Below, piece after piece: positions 35,651 through 45,728 of a stretch of DNA of 64,000 nt. This DNA comes from CANMXU01 sp052030545 (GTDB lineage Bacteria; Pseudomonadota; Gammaproteobacteria; Enterobacterales; Alteromonadaceae). Where the stretch lies: contig NZ_JBPDIH010000004.1 in the NCBI RefSeq assembly GCF_052030545.1, positions 248,001 through 312,000 of the forward strand, in the 5' to 3' direction. A model generated the notes under the pieces. The model made no database searches, had not been told where the DNA came from, and saw nothing but the letters and a program-made list of their open reading frames with translations. The position numbers and the translations under genes are program-made. The number at the start of each line of letters is the position of its first letter. The first letter of the stretch is position 1.

Positions 35651-37771
35651 TTATTGCCTTAATGATTGAGCAATATCAACAGACAAGCGAGCTACTTCCA
35701 TGACTTCTTCAAAAGGAATCGGTGAAGGCTCACCTTGCTTAATTGAGTCAACAAAAGCTTTTGTACAATTGGCTTGCCCTTTATCCTGAGACATTAATTT
35801 ATCTTTATTAAAGCCTTTCCAGTCATACCCAGTTAACTTTCTAAAGTTATCTAATTGAAGCACGCCATCATTTGCAAATACTTCAATTCGTTCTTTAGCA
35901 AACGCTTTACCGCCATTGGCTAAGTAATGAATAGTACCGAACGAACCATCTTTAAAGGTTAATGTAATTGACGCTTTATCTTCAGTTACTTCTACACCAT
36001 CAGCTTTGCCCATTGATGTAGCGGTAAACCCTGTTATTTCACTGCCTGCTAAGAAACGCATTAAATCAATATAATGGCATGCCTCACCAATAATACGTCC
36101 GCCACCAACTTGAGGATCCTGGGTCCAATGATCAGCAGGAATAGCGCCAGCATTCATGGTCATAATAAACGATTTAGGTTCAGCTACATTAGCAAGTAAA
36201 GATTTCATTTTAATAACATGAGGGGCAAAGCGGCGATTATAACCAACCATTACACGGCAAGCGCCATGTTTGTCATTATATGCTGATTCAATAGCGTCTA
36301 ACTCAACGTGAGTTAATGCCAAAGGCTTTTCAACAAAAACATTTTTCCCTGCATTAATAGCTTGAATCGTTTGTTCAGCGTGCAGGTTATGCTGGGTCGC
36401 AATAACAACAGAATCAACTTTTTCAGTAAAAGCAGAATCTATCGACGTTGATGCCTCTAGAAAACCATTTTTCTTACCATGTTGAACAGCACTAGCCCCA
36501 CCACTAGCAATAAGTGAAACTAAATTTGCATCAGCTTTTTTAAACTGAGGGATCAATACCCTAGACGCATAATTACCTGCACCAATAAAAGCAAAATTTC
36601 CTTTAGAAGGAACATGATTATTAGGTAAATCACACAGTGCAACTGTTCTAGTAGTTAGATCATCAACTGTTTTGTTTTTATAAGATAAAATAATCCCTAA
36701 TGAGCTTTTATCATCTAGCTTTTTATAAGCATCTTCCGCTTTTTCAAGTTCGAAGCGATGGCTAACTAGAGGCTTGACATCAAGCATGCCTGAACTCATT
36801 AAATCTAATACGGCTTCAAAATTTCTCTGCTCAGTCCATCGTACAAAAGCAAAAGGGTAGTCTTTTCCTTTTTGTTCATACTCTTCATCATAGCGGCCTG
36901 GGCCATATGAACATGAAACTTGAAAAGTTAATTCCTTTTCGTAAAAGTCAGCGCGACTAAGCTCTAAGCCTACAACACCAACTAATATTATGCGGCCTCT
37001 TTTTCGGCACATGGTTGCAGCTTGGTGCATAATATCATTACTTTTTGAGCTAGCTGTTATAAGTACAGCATCTACCCCGTTACCACGTGTAAATTTATTA
37101 GCAACTTGAAGAACGTCTTCCCCTTTTGATAAATCAACAACCTCAGCACCAAAACTTTTAGCAAGTTCACATTTAGATGAATCGAAGTCAACCCCAATTA
37201 CTCTACAACCATTAGCTTTAAGCATTTGAACTGCAAGTAAGCCAATTAGTCCTAAACCTGTAACAACAACTACTTCACCTAGTGTTGGTTTAATAAGGCG
37301 AATACCCTGCAGGGCAATTGCCCCTAAAACGGTGTAAGAAGCAGACTCATCATCAACATCATCTGGTATTTTAGCAATTAAATTTTTAGGTACCCTTACC
37401 ATTTCAGCATGATTACCATTAGAAACAACCCTTTGTCCAACTTCGAAAGTGGTACCTCCAGAATCTAAAACAGTTCCTACATTGCAGTAACCCAATGGCA
37501 TCGGCTGATCTAATTTAGACTTTACAGCCTCAATAGTAGGAGCCAAGCCATCAGTTTTAACTTTATCCAGAACCATTTTAACTTTATCTGGTTGTGATCG
37601 AGCTTTTTCAATCCAACCAGCTTTACCAAAATCAACAAGCATTCGTTCAGTGCCCACTGAAACAAGAGTTTTTCTTGTTCCAATAATAACTTGACCACTA
37701 ACTGGTTTTGGCGATGGAAGCTCTTCAAGTAAAATTTGCCCATCTTTTAAGTTTTGAAATATTTGTTTCAC
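35651..37771 (-). CDS. Two-domain oxidoreductase: zinc-type dehydrogenase plus Gfo/Idh/MocA
   Basis: 706-residue fusion. Residues 1 to about 355 resemble a medium-chain alcohol dehydrogenase (GYCNVGTV, VVVTGLGLIGLLAVQML Rossmann, SHRFELEKAEDAYKKL). Residues about 385-706 form a Gfo/Idh/MocA oxidoreductase (FIGAGNYASRVLIP, VFVEKPLALT, GGGRIIGEACHYIDLMRFL). Known in capsule and O-antigen loci as bi-domain oxidoreductases; the substrate is probably a nucleotide or lipid-linked sugar, unproven. Start is GTG 37771, which overlaps the upstream stop TAG by one base. Confidence 0.87.
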   Translation of the reverse strand: MKQIFQNLKDGQILLEELPSPKPVSGQVIIGTRKTLVSVGTERMLVDFGKAGWIEKARSQPDKVKMVLDKVKTDGLAPTIEAVKSKLDQPMPLGYCNVGTVLDSGGTTFEVGQRVVSNGNHAEMVRVPKNLIAKIPDDVDDESASYTVLGAIALQGIRLIKPTLGEVVVVTGLGLIGLLAVQMLKANGCRVIGVDFDSSKCELAKSFGAEVVDLSKGEDVLQVANKFTRGNGVDAVLITASSKSNDIMHQAATMCRKRGRIILVGVVGLELSRADFYEKELTFQVSCSYGPGRYDEEYEQKGKDYPFAFVRWTEQRNFEAVLDLMSSGMLDVKPLVSHRFELEKAEDAYKKLDDKSSLGIILSYKNKTVDDLTTRTVALCDLPNNHVPSKGNFAFIGAGNYASRVLIPQFKKADANLVSLIASGGASAVQHGKKNGFLEASTSIDSAFTEKVDSVVIATQHNLHAEQTIQAINAGKNVFVEKPLALTHVELDAIESAYNDKHGACRVMVGYNRRFAPHVIKMKSLLANVAEPKSFIMTMNAGAIPADHWTQDPQVGGGRIIGEACHYIDLMRFLAGSEITGFTATSMGKADGVEVTEDKASITLTFKDGSFGTIHYLANGGKAFAKERIEVFANDGVLQLDNFRKLTGYDWKGFNKDKLMSQDKGQANCTKAFVDSIKQGEPSPIPFEEVMEVARLSVDIAQSLRQ

Positions 37772-38922
37772 TATGGATTCTCACTGTTCAATGTGCAATT
37801 AATGACTTTACCAGTATCAACTGCTTCTTTAATTTTTAATACGAGTAAAGCACTACCTTTAATATAACTAAGGTCTTCACCAGTTTGCTTTGCATCTATA
37901 GTGTTGATATAAGAAGACACTATATTCTCTTGATGGCCATGGTCTCTAAATAGAAGTTTATAGCTATTTTTCTTTTCAACCACATCAGTAGTTAAAGAAT
38001 GGAAGTCTTGTAAAGATGCTAATAAATCACCTTTATGTACATTTAAATACTCTCGAACGCCTTCAAATGTATGGCCCTTGGCTGAAAACGTAATCGCCGC
38101 TTGAGACCCATCATTAAAATTTATCGTTAATGAAAAATTAGACTTTTCATTTTGACAATTGGCAGGGTTAATTGTACATGGAAAGACATTATCTTTACCA
38201 ACCAAATGAATACACAAATCGGACCAATGGCACAAATTGCCTAAAATACGCCCACCTTCTTCTTCTGAAAAGTACCAGTGACCATCTTCAATTTCATGCC
38301 CTGAGACAAACCAGTTAAGCATTGAGTTACCACTTTGTTGACTCATTTCATGACTCAAAATTTTAAACAATTTACTTTGTGGTCTATTAAAACCTAAAAA
38401 CACCTTCGCTGTGGGGTTCTCAAGCATAGCCTGCTCTAACCTTTCCATTTGTTCTTCACGAACAACATGAGGCTTTTCAATATGAACCGACTTACCGTGT
38501 TTTATTGCTTCAATTGCATATTCTGCATGGCTTGCATGATTTGAAGCAATGTACACTATTTTAACGTCACTATCATTTAAGATATCTTGGTAATCATTAG
38601 TGGCGCAGTAAGCATTATAAGTTTTAGCTAAAGACAATGACTTAGACTTATCAACGTCTAATGCGTATTTAATTTTTCCAGCCGTTTTCTTCGTTACATA
38701 ATAAGCAATTGTTGAAAAAGAAAAATTACCACAACCAACAATAGCAACATCGCCGTGCTGTTTACCCTTAGGGTTAATCCAACGTTCATCATCAAATACT
38801 TCAGTATTTTTCATATGTAGCTGTGACTTAACTTTAATAACCGTTCTAGAAGGACCGTACATTCGTACATATCGAAAAACCTTCTTTAATTTGAAACCTA
38901 TCGGTTCTTTTGTGTAATCCAT
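37771..38922 (-). CDS. Gfo/Idh/MocA-family oxidoreductase
   Basis: 383-residue NAD(P)-dependent oxidoreductase. VAIVGCGNFSFSTIAYY is the nucleotide motif, SVHIEKPHVV the EKP motif, and EEGGRILGNLCHWSDLCIHL the catalytic His region. The N-terminal 50 residues are an extension ahead of the usual fold. It resembles the C-terminal half of its neighbour, so the pair may act on related sugar intermediates or be products of duplication. One-base overlap with the next gene suggests coupling. Confidence 0.87.
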   Translation of the reverse strand: MDYTKEPIGFKLKKVFRYVRMYGPSRTVIKVKSQLHMKNTEVFDDERWINPKGKQHGDVAIVGCGNFSFSTIAYYVTKKTAGKIKYALDVDKSKSLSLAKTYNAYCATNDYQDILNDSDVKIVYIASNHASHAEYAIEAIKHGKSVHIEKPHVVREEQMERLEQAMLENPTAKVFLGFNRPQSKLFKILSHEMSQQSGNSMLNWFVSGHEIEDGHWYFSEEEGGRILGNLCHWSDLCIHLVGKDNVFPCTINPANCQNEKSNFSLTINFNDGSQAAITFSAKGHTFEGVREYLNVHKGDLLASLQDFHSLTTDVVEKKNSYKLLFRDHGHQENIVSSYINTIDAKQTGEDLSYIKGSALLVLKIKEAVDTGKVINCTLNSENP

Positions 38923-38925
38923 TTA

Positions 38926-40032
38926 TTATTTTCTCTCTAACAATTTTAATAAAACCTGTTGGGACGCTAGCTTAACTTTTTCCCAGCTATATTCCTTTTC
39001 AAATAAATTTCTTGCCCTTTCGCACATACAATCGAACTCATTATCTTCTAAAGCTAAAATTTCTTGTTTTATACTTTCAGCATCGCCATATTTTGTTACT
39101 ATGCCGCAATTACTTTCAACAACTAAACGACTTACCAAAGCCTCTTTATTGATGATCACTGGGCGACCAACAGCTAACGATTCTGCGAGTTTATTTGGGG
39201 CGGCATATCTGTTTATTATGCGATGAGGGCTATAATGAGCAAAAACATAATCAGCACTTTTAGTTAATTCCAAAACTTTTTCATGATCTAAAAAACCAAA
39301 ATACTTACAATTAGGAACAGAAGATACTTTTTTTACTATCTCATCATCGCCTTCGCCAGCAATTAATAACTGAACGTTAGGCATCAAATTCGCAAGTTCT
39401 AACAACGTATCTATCCCTCGGCCAGAATCTAACCAACCAGCAAACACTATTCTAATAGTGTCATCTTTTTCACGAGGAGGTTCCTTACCTGGATCAATTG
39501 GTGTATTTCTAATTACGCTAATCTTTTTTTGGCAAAACTTTGGTAATGAGGTAGCCCTAAAAACTTCAGGCACTAAGGTTGCATCTGCATACTTAACAAT
39601 AAGTCCTTCAAGAATATTTAAAGCGCCATTTATTGCTCTTGGAAGCGCATAACGTTGCGCTAGATTATCATGAATATTATAGAGCAATGCAGTTCTGTTG
39701 AAGAGTTTATAAACAAACGCGGCAGGGAATGATTCAACATCAGATACATGAATTAATTCAGGTCGTTCCTTTTTTAAGAACTTATAAGAATTTACGTTAT
39801 ACGAGAAAACACCTCTTAAATAAGTAAAAAAAGCAGAGCCATTTAACATCGGATAAAACTGCCCTACACGATTAACCTCCATACCATCCCACGAATCTTT
39901 CGAGGGTAAGTCACTTTCTCTATTAGCACCGATAAAGATAGCATTTAAACCGATATCTTTTGCTACAGTCATCATTCTAATAACTCTAGGAATTGGTCTC
40001 GATGACGTTCTTAAACAAATAAACTTTTTCAT
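38926..40032 (-). CDS. Family 4 glycosyltransferase
   Basis: 368-residue GT-B enzyme. The C-terminal half shows FAGWLDSGRGIDTLLELA, LLIAGEGDD, and the donor-binding region APNKLAESLAVGRPVIINKE. The N-terminal half has VSDVESFPAAFVYKLF and LLYNIHDNLAQRY. Probably adds one residue of the repeat unit; the sugar cannot be told. Three bases separate it from both neighbours, so it is tightly packed in the core operon. Confidence 0.87.
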   Translation of the reverse strand: MKKFICLRTSSRPIPRVIRMMTVAKDIGLNAIFIGANRESDLPSKDSWDGMEVNRVGQFYPMLNGSAFFTYLRGVFSYNVNSYKFLKKERPELIHVSDVESFPAAFVYKLFNRTALLYNIHDNLAQRYALPRAINGALNILEGLIVKYADATLVPEVFRATSLPKFCQKKISVIRNTPIDPGKEPPREKDDTIRIVFAGWLDSGRGIDTLLELANLMPNVQLLIAGEGDDEIVKKVSSVPNCKYFGFLDHEKVLELTKSADYVFAHYSPHRIINRYAAPNKLAESLAVGRPVIINKEALVSRLVVESNCGIVTKYGDAESIKQEILALEDNEFDCMCERARNLFEKEYSWEKVKLASQQVLLKLLERK

Positions 40033-40035
40033 TAA

Positions 40036-41181
40036 TTAAACTCTATTTTTTAAATGAATTAAAGGTGGTATAAGTGAGAAAATAAACATAATAAAAGCTG
40101 AGTAATAGAGGCTAGTCAGAAGTTCAACATTAGAAAATGATGATAACAACAGCACTAATGATGAACCTATATAAGCGACCATTTCCAACTTAGGAGTGTA
40201 AAATTTAAAACAGTTCATTAACGTCATCGCGGAAAAAAACAAACACATAGCAACAACAACGTCTGCAAATATTTCAACTTCAGACGATGTTGATACACCA
40301 TAAACAATTGGTATTAATAGCGACCAAATAGGCAAACTGATTATTATAACAACGAAAATAGCTAATATTTCGAGATAAAAAAACACTAAAGACTTAAAGC
40401 TTTTATGATTTAATTTATTAATATTTGCTAACCATATTGCTTGAAATATGACAGCAAGCGCAGGGGAAACAGACAACGCAATAAGAATAATACTATTTTC
40501 ATTACCACTAGGTGAAGTAACTAAACGAGGTAAAGCCGAAAGTAAACTACACGCAATAGTTGCAAGGGCAAAAACTTTCAACCTTCCTAAATTTTTAAAG
40601 TAGTTAACCCTTACTTTCATGGCTGAATTGTTTAAACGACTCACTTTATGTTTGTATAACCAATATACAAAAGCACTCAGCAACAAATAGTAACATGTAT
40701 ATATTTTGATAACGTCTTCGTTACTTGGTGGGATTAGTAAGAATGGCACAACAATAAAAATAGCTCGCACAACTGATGCTACGCACAATTTTTGAGCAGC
40801 TTTTTTACTACCTTCATATTTTATAGCTATACCGTTGTGCAGTTCAATAGGTGATTCTGACAGCTTGATAGCCATTGCGCAAAAAGCTAACCATAACGTT
40901 ACATCTAATATCAAACACAAGATGGTTGAAACTAAACAAGCAAGAAACAAATTAATATTGCGAAACACAAACTCCTTATAAAGTGAACCTTCTAGAGCAC
41001 CATTAATAGCAATATAAGCGCGTTGCCCCATATAAAAAATAGAAAAACAAACACCGACCACAGCAAAAGAAAAAGAAAACTGTCCGCTTAGCAAAAGGTT
41101 ATAATGTGAAGTAACAGCAACCAATAAAGCCGGTAAAAAAGCTAACAACGCTTGCCCAATAAAATTATTTAACTTATTCAT
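40036..41181 (-). CDS. wzx: Wzx-like polysaccharide flippase
   Basis: Hydrophobic protein with ten or more likely membrane helices. ATG 41181 is preceded by AAAGAG and lies in an 8-base overlap with the upstream gene, giving 381 residues; an in-frame codon at 41211 would extend it without ribosome-site support. The segment GQFSFSFAVVGVCFSIFYMG at the N-terminus and its place between a Wzy-like gene and a glycosyltransferase point to the lipid-linked oligosaccharide flippase. It is shorter than typical Wzx (400-500 residues), so the call rests partly on context. Confidence 0.7.
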   Translation of the reverse strand: MNKLNNFIGQALLAFLPALLVAVTSHYNLLLSGQFSFSFAVVGVCFSIFYMGQRAYIAINGALEGSLYKEFVFRNINLFLACLVSTILCLILDVTLWLAFCAMAIKLSESPIELHNGIAIKYEGSKKAAQKLCVASVVRAIFIVVPFLLIPPSNEDVIKIYTCYYLLLSAFVYWLYKHKVSRLNNSAMKVRVNYFKNLGRLKVFALATIACSLLSALPRLVTSPSGNENSIILIALSVSPALAVIFQAIWLANINKLNHKSFKSLVFFYLEILAIFVVIIISLPIWSLLIPIVYGVSTSSEVEIFADVVVAMCLFFSAMTLMNCFKFYTPKLEMVAYIGSSLVLLLSSFSNVELLTSLYYSAFIMFIFSLIPPLIHLKNRV

Positions 41182-42388
41182 TAGTAACTCTTTCTTTGAA
41201 AAAACTTCCACTTAAAATGGCTACCAAAGTAGCTACCAGTATTTGATATTGAAAGAGTGTAAATGTGGCAGCACTAGCATTAAAAAAGATTATTAGCAAA
41301 AGGGCAGAGCCTACACTTCTTTTTTCATTTCTATTTAAAAAAGAGCATTTATTAGTCAAGCAACTAAATAAAGGCGAAAAAACAAAACCTAAATAACTAA
41401 TAAAACCAATGAGACCAGTAGACATTAACAGATACATAAATATATTATGCATATAGGTTACATGTGTATATTTACCATCATAATTACTTGCTACACCTTT
41501 AACATAGTTTTCTCTGCCATAAAAAGTAACCTCTAAAGGAATTGGGGTAGCTAAACCGTTCCCAAAAACAGGACTCATTAAAAATTTGTTGTAAGCAAAC
41601 TTTATTTCTTTCACTCTACTAGAGTCCCCCTCGCTCTTTAATTCAGTAACTCGTTCGATAATCAAATCTCCTAGTTTTGTTGATAGGACATACGAACCAG
41701 CTGAAGCTAAGGCAAACACAATGAGGACTGGAAGAATGAACTTTCTTTGCAGAACCTTTAAATAGATAAAATATGACATAAGACATAGCAATAAAATAAA
41801 TTGCATCCTATATCCTCCACCTACTGTCATACCTAACATCAGGACAAGTATTATAATTCTATATACAGGCTTTAACCCCCAACTCGAAAATAATAAGAGC
41901 CCTATACCTACAAGGTTGTAGGGGAATAACAAATCTCTGGATATCTCAGTCCAACGGACAAAAATATTATCGGACACAAAAAACAGTGCAAAAAGTATTT
42001 TTAACGTCCATATAAAGCATATGAAAAGCAATACCTTAACTAAATACTCAGCATCCGCTCTTGTCTTAATTGGTAAAAATAGAAACACTAAAAGAAAGAT
42101 AAAAGGAAAAACGCCTCTAAAAAACCAATCTCTAAAGCTAACACTATTAATCATTGCCGCAGGCAATGATATAGCTAAAACAGCAAAAAAAACCACTAAA
42201 TAAATAGTAGAATAAGTGTTTTTTAATTTTAGAAAAAATAACCACCTTAAAAAAAGTAAGATGAAAGCACCTATAGAGATAACAAACGCAAAAATATTCT
42301 CTTTTGGTAAATCTGAGGCAAAAACAGCTGAAGTGACCATTAAAAGATATAAAATCTTCCAAGATCGATTGGATAAAAAATTACTCAT
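41174..42388 (-). CDS. wzy: Wzy-like O-antigen polymerase/ligase family protein
   Basis: 404-residue integral membrane protein with about eleven helices and a large periplasmic loop containing FAYNKFLMSPVFGNGLATPI and ending MHNIFMYLLMSTGLIGF, typical of the O-antigen ligase/polymerase family (the H-N-x-x-x-x-x-L block). It would polymerise flipped repeat units in the periplasm. A ligase role is less likely because it lies within the core glycan operon next to the flippase. Confidence 0.8.
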   Translation of the reverse strand: MSNFLSNRSWKILYLLMVTSAVFASDLPKENIFAFVISIGAFILLFLRWLFFLKLKNTYSTIYLVVFFAVLAISLPAAMINSVSFRDWFFRGVFPFIFLLVFLFLPIKTRADAEYLVKVLLFICFIWTLKILFALFFVSDNIFVRWTEISRDLLFPYNLVGIGLLLFSSWGLKPVYRIIILVLMLGMTVGGGYRMQFILLLCLMSYFIYLKVLQRKFILPVLIVFALASAGSYVLSTKLGDLIIERVTELKSEGDSSRVKEIKFAYNKFLMSPVFGNGLATPIPLEVTFYGRENYVKGVASNYDGKYTHVTYMHNIFMYLLMSTGLIGFISYLGFVFSPLFSCLTNKCSFLNRNEKRSVGSALLLIIFFNASAATFTLFQYQILVATLVAILSGSFFKERVTNE

Positions 42389-42411
42389 TTAAAAAACTGT
42401 TCATATAATTA

Positions 42412-44331
42412 CTATGCTTTAGATATTTTCAATTCTAATCTGGGAGTGCCGAAATTAAATAGTGACTTCAACACAATGATTGACTCTGTTTCACCATAAT
42501 TAGGAAAGTAATATGAATCCAGTATTTCAATATTTTTGTCTTCGACACTTCCAAAATCAAGAAAATACTCCTTGCCCTTTAAAGATGTAAAGCTAAATTT
42601 TCCGCAAGGTTCAACCTTTACGGCACGAGAATAAATGTAAATGTAACTATCTAAATGTTGTTTTTCACCTTTTACGCGCTCATTAATAACTAAAGTCTGC
42701 TCACAGGATGAAAAAATCCTTTCATGACTATAGTTTTCTATGGTCATTCGCCCATGTATAGCACTGTCACTTTGGCTCACAATTGTTGATACTTTAGCCC
42801 CTCTCACTGTTTTGAAGATCGAACCATCAACCAAGTTGAATCTTTCACCTTTTCGAGGGGTAATTACATTATGTGCGCTAGAGCTAATACAAGCTTCCCT
42901 TTCTTCAACGGATAACGTATAAGGTGCACAGCCTTGCTCTATAATAACATCGTCATCTTCATCAAATACCCAGTAAGATAAATTATCATCATGATCATGG
43001 GCACCTCGCTCCCCCAAACCTAACTTACCAACACGAGTAATCAATTTAAAACTACCCGCATTAATCGTATGAAAAGGGTAGGCAGAATACCGTTCTGTTT
43101 TCTCTTTATTTAACATTGTAATTAAAGACTCTATGTTTGTTAGAGCATCGGGAAAGGAATAAAAATAAAACTCTTTCAGCAAACAACAACTGGTAAGTAC
43201 TTTTTCTTTATTCTTGCCTTTAACATACAAACTAGCGTCACGGGCATCTTGGCCAAACCATAAAATTTGGCCACTATCATTGTCACCGAATATTGCAATT
43301 TTACCATTTTCACTAGAAACCACTTTCAGTGCTTCCACAGCTTTTTTAATTGTACCTTCAATTTTTTCAAGCTCCTGAAGAGGAACCTTTTGTTCTGCGG
43401 CAAAAAGGTAAGACACTAAAACAAAATCAAGACACAATCTATGGTACATAGGTGCAAATTCAATATGCATACCATCACTATTAAACTGCTGCGCAAACAC
43501 TTTATTTAAATGCAACATTCTTTTTGCTAATTGTTTTTCACTTTTATTTATCAGCGTACCAGTTATAAAAGCGCCAACTTCAGTTGCTAAGTAGTGATTT
43601 CCTGGTATGTCACTAATTTCAGGAAATAAATAGAGGTAAATTTTATGCTGAGCAATACTTTCTAATATCTTACTTTTTTCTGTATTCGTTAGATGGGGCA
43701 ATAAAAGTCGATAAATTAAAACAATATTAATAGCACGAACAGCTACTTCCATCGAGCTACACCAATTCACGCCCATTAGAAATTCATTCTGTTTTTTCCA
43801 ACGAAAGATGTGCTTTAAAACTTCTGTTTTATACTCTCTAAGACTACCGTGTGAGCTATGGTATGAGGTTAGAACAAGTAACCATTGCAGCCTACTTTTT
43901 TCCCAAGGGATCTTAACGTCAGCTTTTATGTCTGAACAAACAAAATCAATTTTAGAAAAGTGCTTGTTGGGCCATGTGTAACCGTGAATGCAATCGGTAT
44001 GAAATGTGTTTTCACCTATAATATCAACAGAACCATAACCTAAACATTGGTAGGTACCATTTTCGACTTCATTTTTTAAGTTGACTATTTTAAGTTCGCT
44101 TTCAGCTGAAAACGCACCAATAGTTAAGTCCAAATCATTGAGCTTTTTCGAGTGTTTTACGAGCCTATAAGTAACAATATATTGAAATAATGACAATAAA
44201 GGTGACTTGGGTAAAAAAGCTATTTTTTTACCAAAAAGTATCCAAATTTTACGTATTAAAAATTGAATAGGCGATTCTTTTAATCGCCTAACCACATATA
44301 TTAATCTTCTCGCATTAAACTTCGTTGCCAT
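42412..44331 (-). CDS. Heparinase II/III-family protein, copy 2
   Basis: 639-residue heparinase II/III-fold protein, distinct from the 556-residue one at 33891. The helical domain carries SDIPGNHYLATEVGAFITG (Asn-His pair) and GMHIEFAPMYHRLCLDF. The C-terminal domain holds GAHDHDDNLSYWVFDED and APYTLSVEE. The HDHDD motif replaces HAHAD of the other copy. There is no signal peptide. The pair of lyase-like proteins in one biosynthetic operon is notable, and division of labour on the nascent or finished glycan is possible. Confidence 0.84.
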   Translation of the reverse strand: MATKFNARRLIYVVRRLKESPIQFLIRKIWILFGKKIAFLPKSPLLSLFQYIVTYRLVKHSKKLNDLDLTIGAFSAESELKIVNLKNEVENGTYQCLGYGSVDIIGENTFHTDCIHGYTWPNKHFSKIDFVCSDIKADVKIPWEKSRLQWLLVLTSYHSSHGSLREYKTEVLKHIFRWKKQNEFLMGVNWCSSMEVAVRAINIVLIYRLLLPHLTNTEKSKILESIAQHKIYLYLFPEISDIPGNHYLATEVGAFITGTLINKSEKQLAKRMLHLNKVFAQQFNSDGMHIEFAPMYHRLCLDFVLVSYLFAAEQKVPLQELEKIEGTIKKAVEALKVVSSENGKIAIFGDNDSGQILWFGQDARDASLYVKGKNKEKVLTSCCLLKEFYFYSFPDALTNIESLITMLNKEKTERYSAYPFHTINAGSFKLITRVGKLGLGERGAHDHDDNLSYWVFDEDDDVIIEQGCAPYTLSVEEREACISSSAHNVITPRKGERFNLVDGSIFKTVRGAKVSTIVSQSDSAIHGRMTIENYSHERIFSSCEQTLVINERVKGEKQHLDSYIYIYSRAVKVEPCGKFSFTSLKGKEYFLDFGSVEDKNIEILDSYYFPNYGETESIIVLKSLFNFGTPRLELKISKA

Positions 44332-44337
44332 TAGATT

Positions 44338-45612
44338 TTATACAATACCTTTTGTATCAATTACTTTGGTACTTGATACAAATTTTATATCTTTAAATTC
44401 TTTATGGTCAACTAAGATTACAGCTATATCAGCTTCTCTAATAGCATGCTGAAAATCTTTTAGTTCAGTAACTGAAGATAATGAATTGGGCAATTTAGCT
44501 ATATTGGGCTCTACTGCGATTACATTACCACTATGCAGTTTAGCAACTTCCTTAGTAATATTTAATGCTGGACTTTCACGCAAATCATCAATGTCAGGTT
44601 TAAAAGCAAGTCCGAAGCAGGCTATCGTAATATCTTTTACCGTTTTTGTAGGGTTCTCTTGTAAAAACTCCGCAATAGCAACTTTAACTTTATTAATGAC
44701 CCATTTAGGCTTAGCGTCGTTGACTTTTCGTGCTACATGAATAATTTGTGCTTGTTCCGGTGTTTTAGAAACAATAAACCAAGGGTCTACTGCTATGCAA
44801 TGCCCACCTACACCTGGTCCAGGTTGCAAAATATTAATACGAGGGTGGCGATTTGCTAATGATATTAGTTCCCATACATTAATATCTAATTCATCACAAA
44901 TAATAGAAAGTTCATTTGCAAATGCAATTTGAACATCCCTACAACTATTTTCGGTAAGTTTTGCCATTTCTGCAGTACGTGCATTAGTTATAACACATTC
45001 ACCTTTCACAAAAGTCTTATAAAGTTCCACTGCTAACTCTGAACATTTAGCTGTCATGCCTCCTATTACTCGATCATTTTCAACTAATTCTCGCACAACA
45101 TGACCAGGTAAAACACGTTCAGGACAGTGTGCAATTCGAACATCAGATGCATCACCATGAGTTTTAGGAAAGGTTAAATCGCTTCTATATTCCGCTAACC
45201 AATTAGCCATTTGCTCAGTTGCACCAACAGGAGATGTAGATTCCAGAATAACTAAGTCATCTTTTTTTAATACTGGAGCAATCGCTTTTGCTGCAGCTTG
45301 AATATATTTTAAATCGGGTTGAGGGATGTCACCATCATTTTCGATTTGCAAGAAAGGAGTGGGCACTGCGATTAAAAAAGCGTCTGCGGATTCTGGAACT
45401 AACACAGCTTTAAGCTTGCCATCAGTAACAGCTTTATGAACTATAGCATCAAGTTCGGGCTCTACAATATGTATTTCGCCGCGATTAATAGTATCAACCG
45501 CATGTTGATTTACATCCACTCCGATAACATTTTTTCCATATGCTGCAAACATAGCTGCTGTAGGCAAACCTATATAACCTAAACCGATTACTGATATTGT
45601 TTCAAATGACAT
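44338..45612 (-). CDS. wecC: UDP-N-acetyl-D-mannosaminuronate dehydrogenase WecC
   Basis: NAD-dependent dehydrogenase that oxidises UDP-ManNAc to UDP-ManNAcA. 424 residues (E. coli WecC 420). Rossmann SVIGLGYIGLPTAAMFA, LESTSPVGATEQMA, CPERVLPGHVVREL, and catalytic Cys in GPGVGGHCIAVDPWF. Works with WecB immediately upstream. Gives a second acidic precursor besides UDP-GlcA. Confidence 0.93.
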   Translation of the reverse strand: MSFETISVIGLGYIGLPTAAMFAAYGKNVIGVDVNQHAVDTINRGEIHIVEPELDAIVHKAVTDGKLKAVLVPESADAFLIAVPTPFLQIENDGDIPQPDLKYIQAAAKAIAPVLKKDDLVILESTSPVGATEQMANWLAEYRSDLTFPKTHGDASDVRIAHCPERVLPGHVVRELVENDRVIGGMTAKCSELAVELYKTFVKGECVITNARTAEMAKLTENSCRDVQIAFANELSIICDELDINVWELISLANRHPRINILQPGPGVGGHCIAVDPWFIVSKTPEQAQIIHVARKVNDAKPKWVINKVKVAIAEFLQENPTKTVKDITIACFGLAFKPDIDDLRESPALNITKEVAKLHSGNVIAVEPNIAKLPNSLSSVTELKDFQHAIREADIAVILVDHKEFKDIKFVSSTKVIDTKGIV

Positions 45613-45676
45613 TTTATTCTCTATTATTTACTATCTTTGTTGTTATATAAAAACACTACTTAAATCTAACACTTCG

Positions 45677-45704
45677 CCCCTTCGACAAGCTACTTGGAAC
45701 GGGC
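45677..45704. repeat. Degenerate REP-type remnant between wecB and wecC
   Basis: CCCCTTCGACAAGCT followed by GGAACGGGCG, a single decayed copy of the repeat family in the 116-base gap. Confidence 0.6.
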
Positions 45705-45728
45705 GATGATACTATTTTTTTAATTCTT

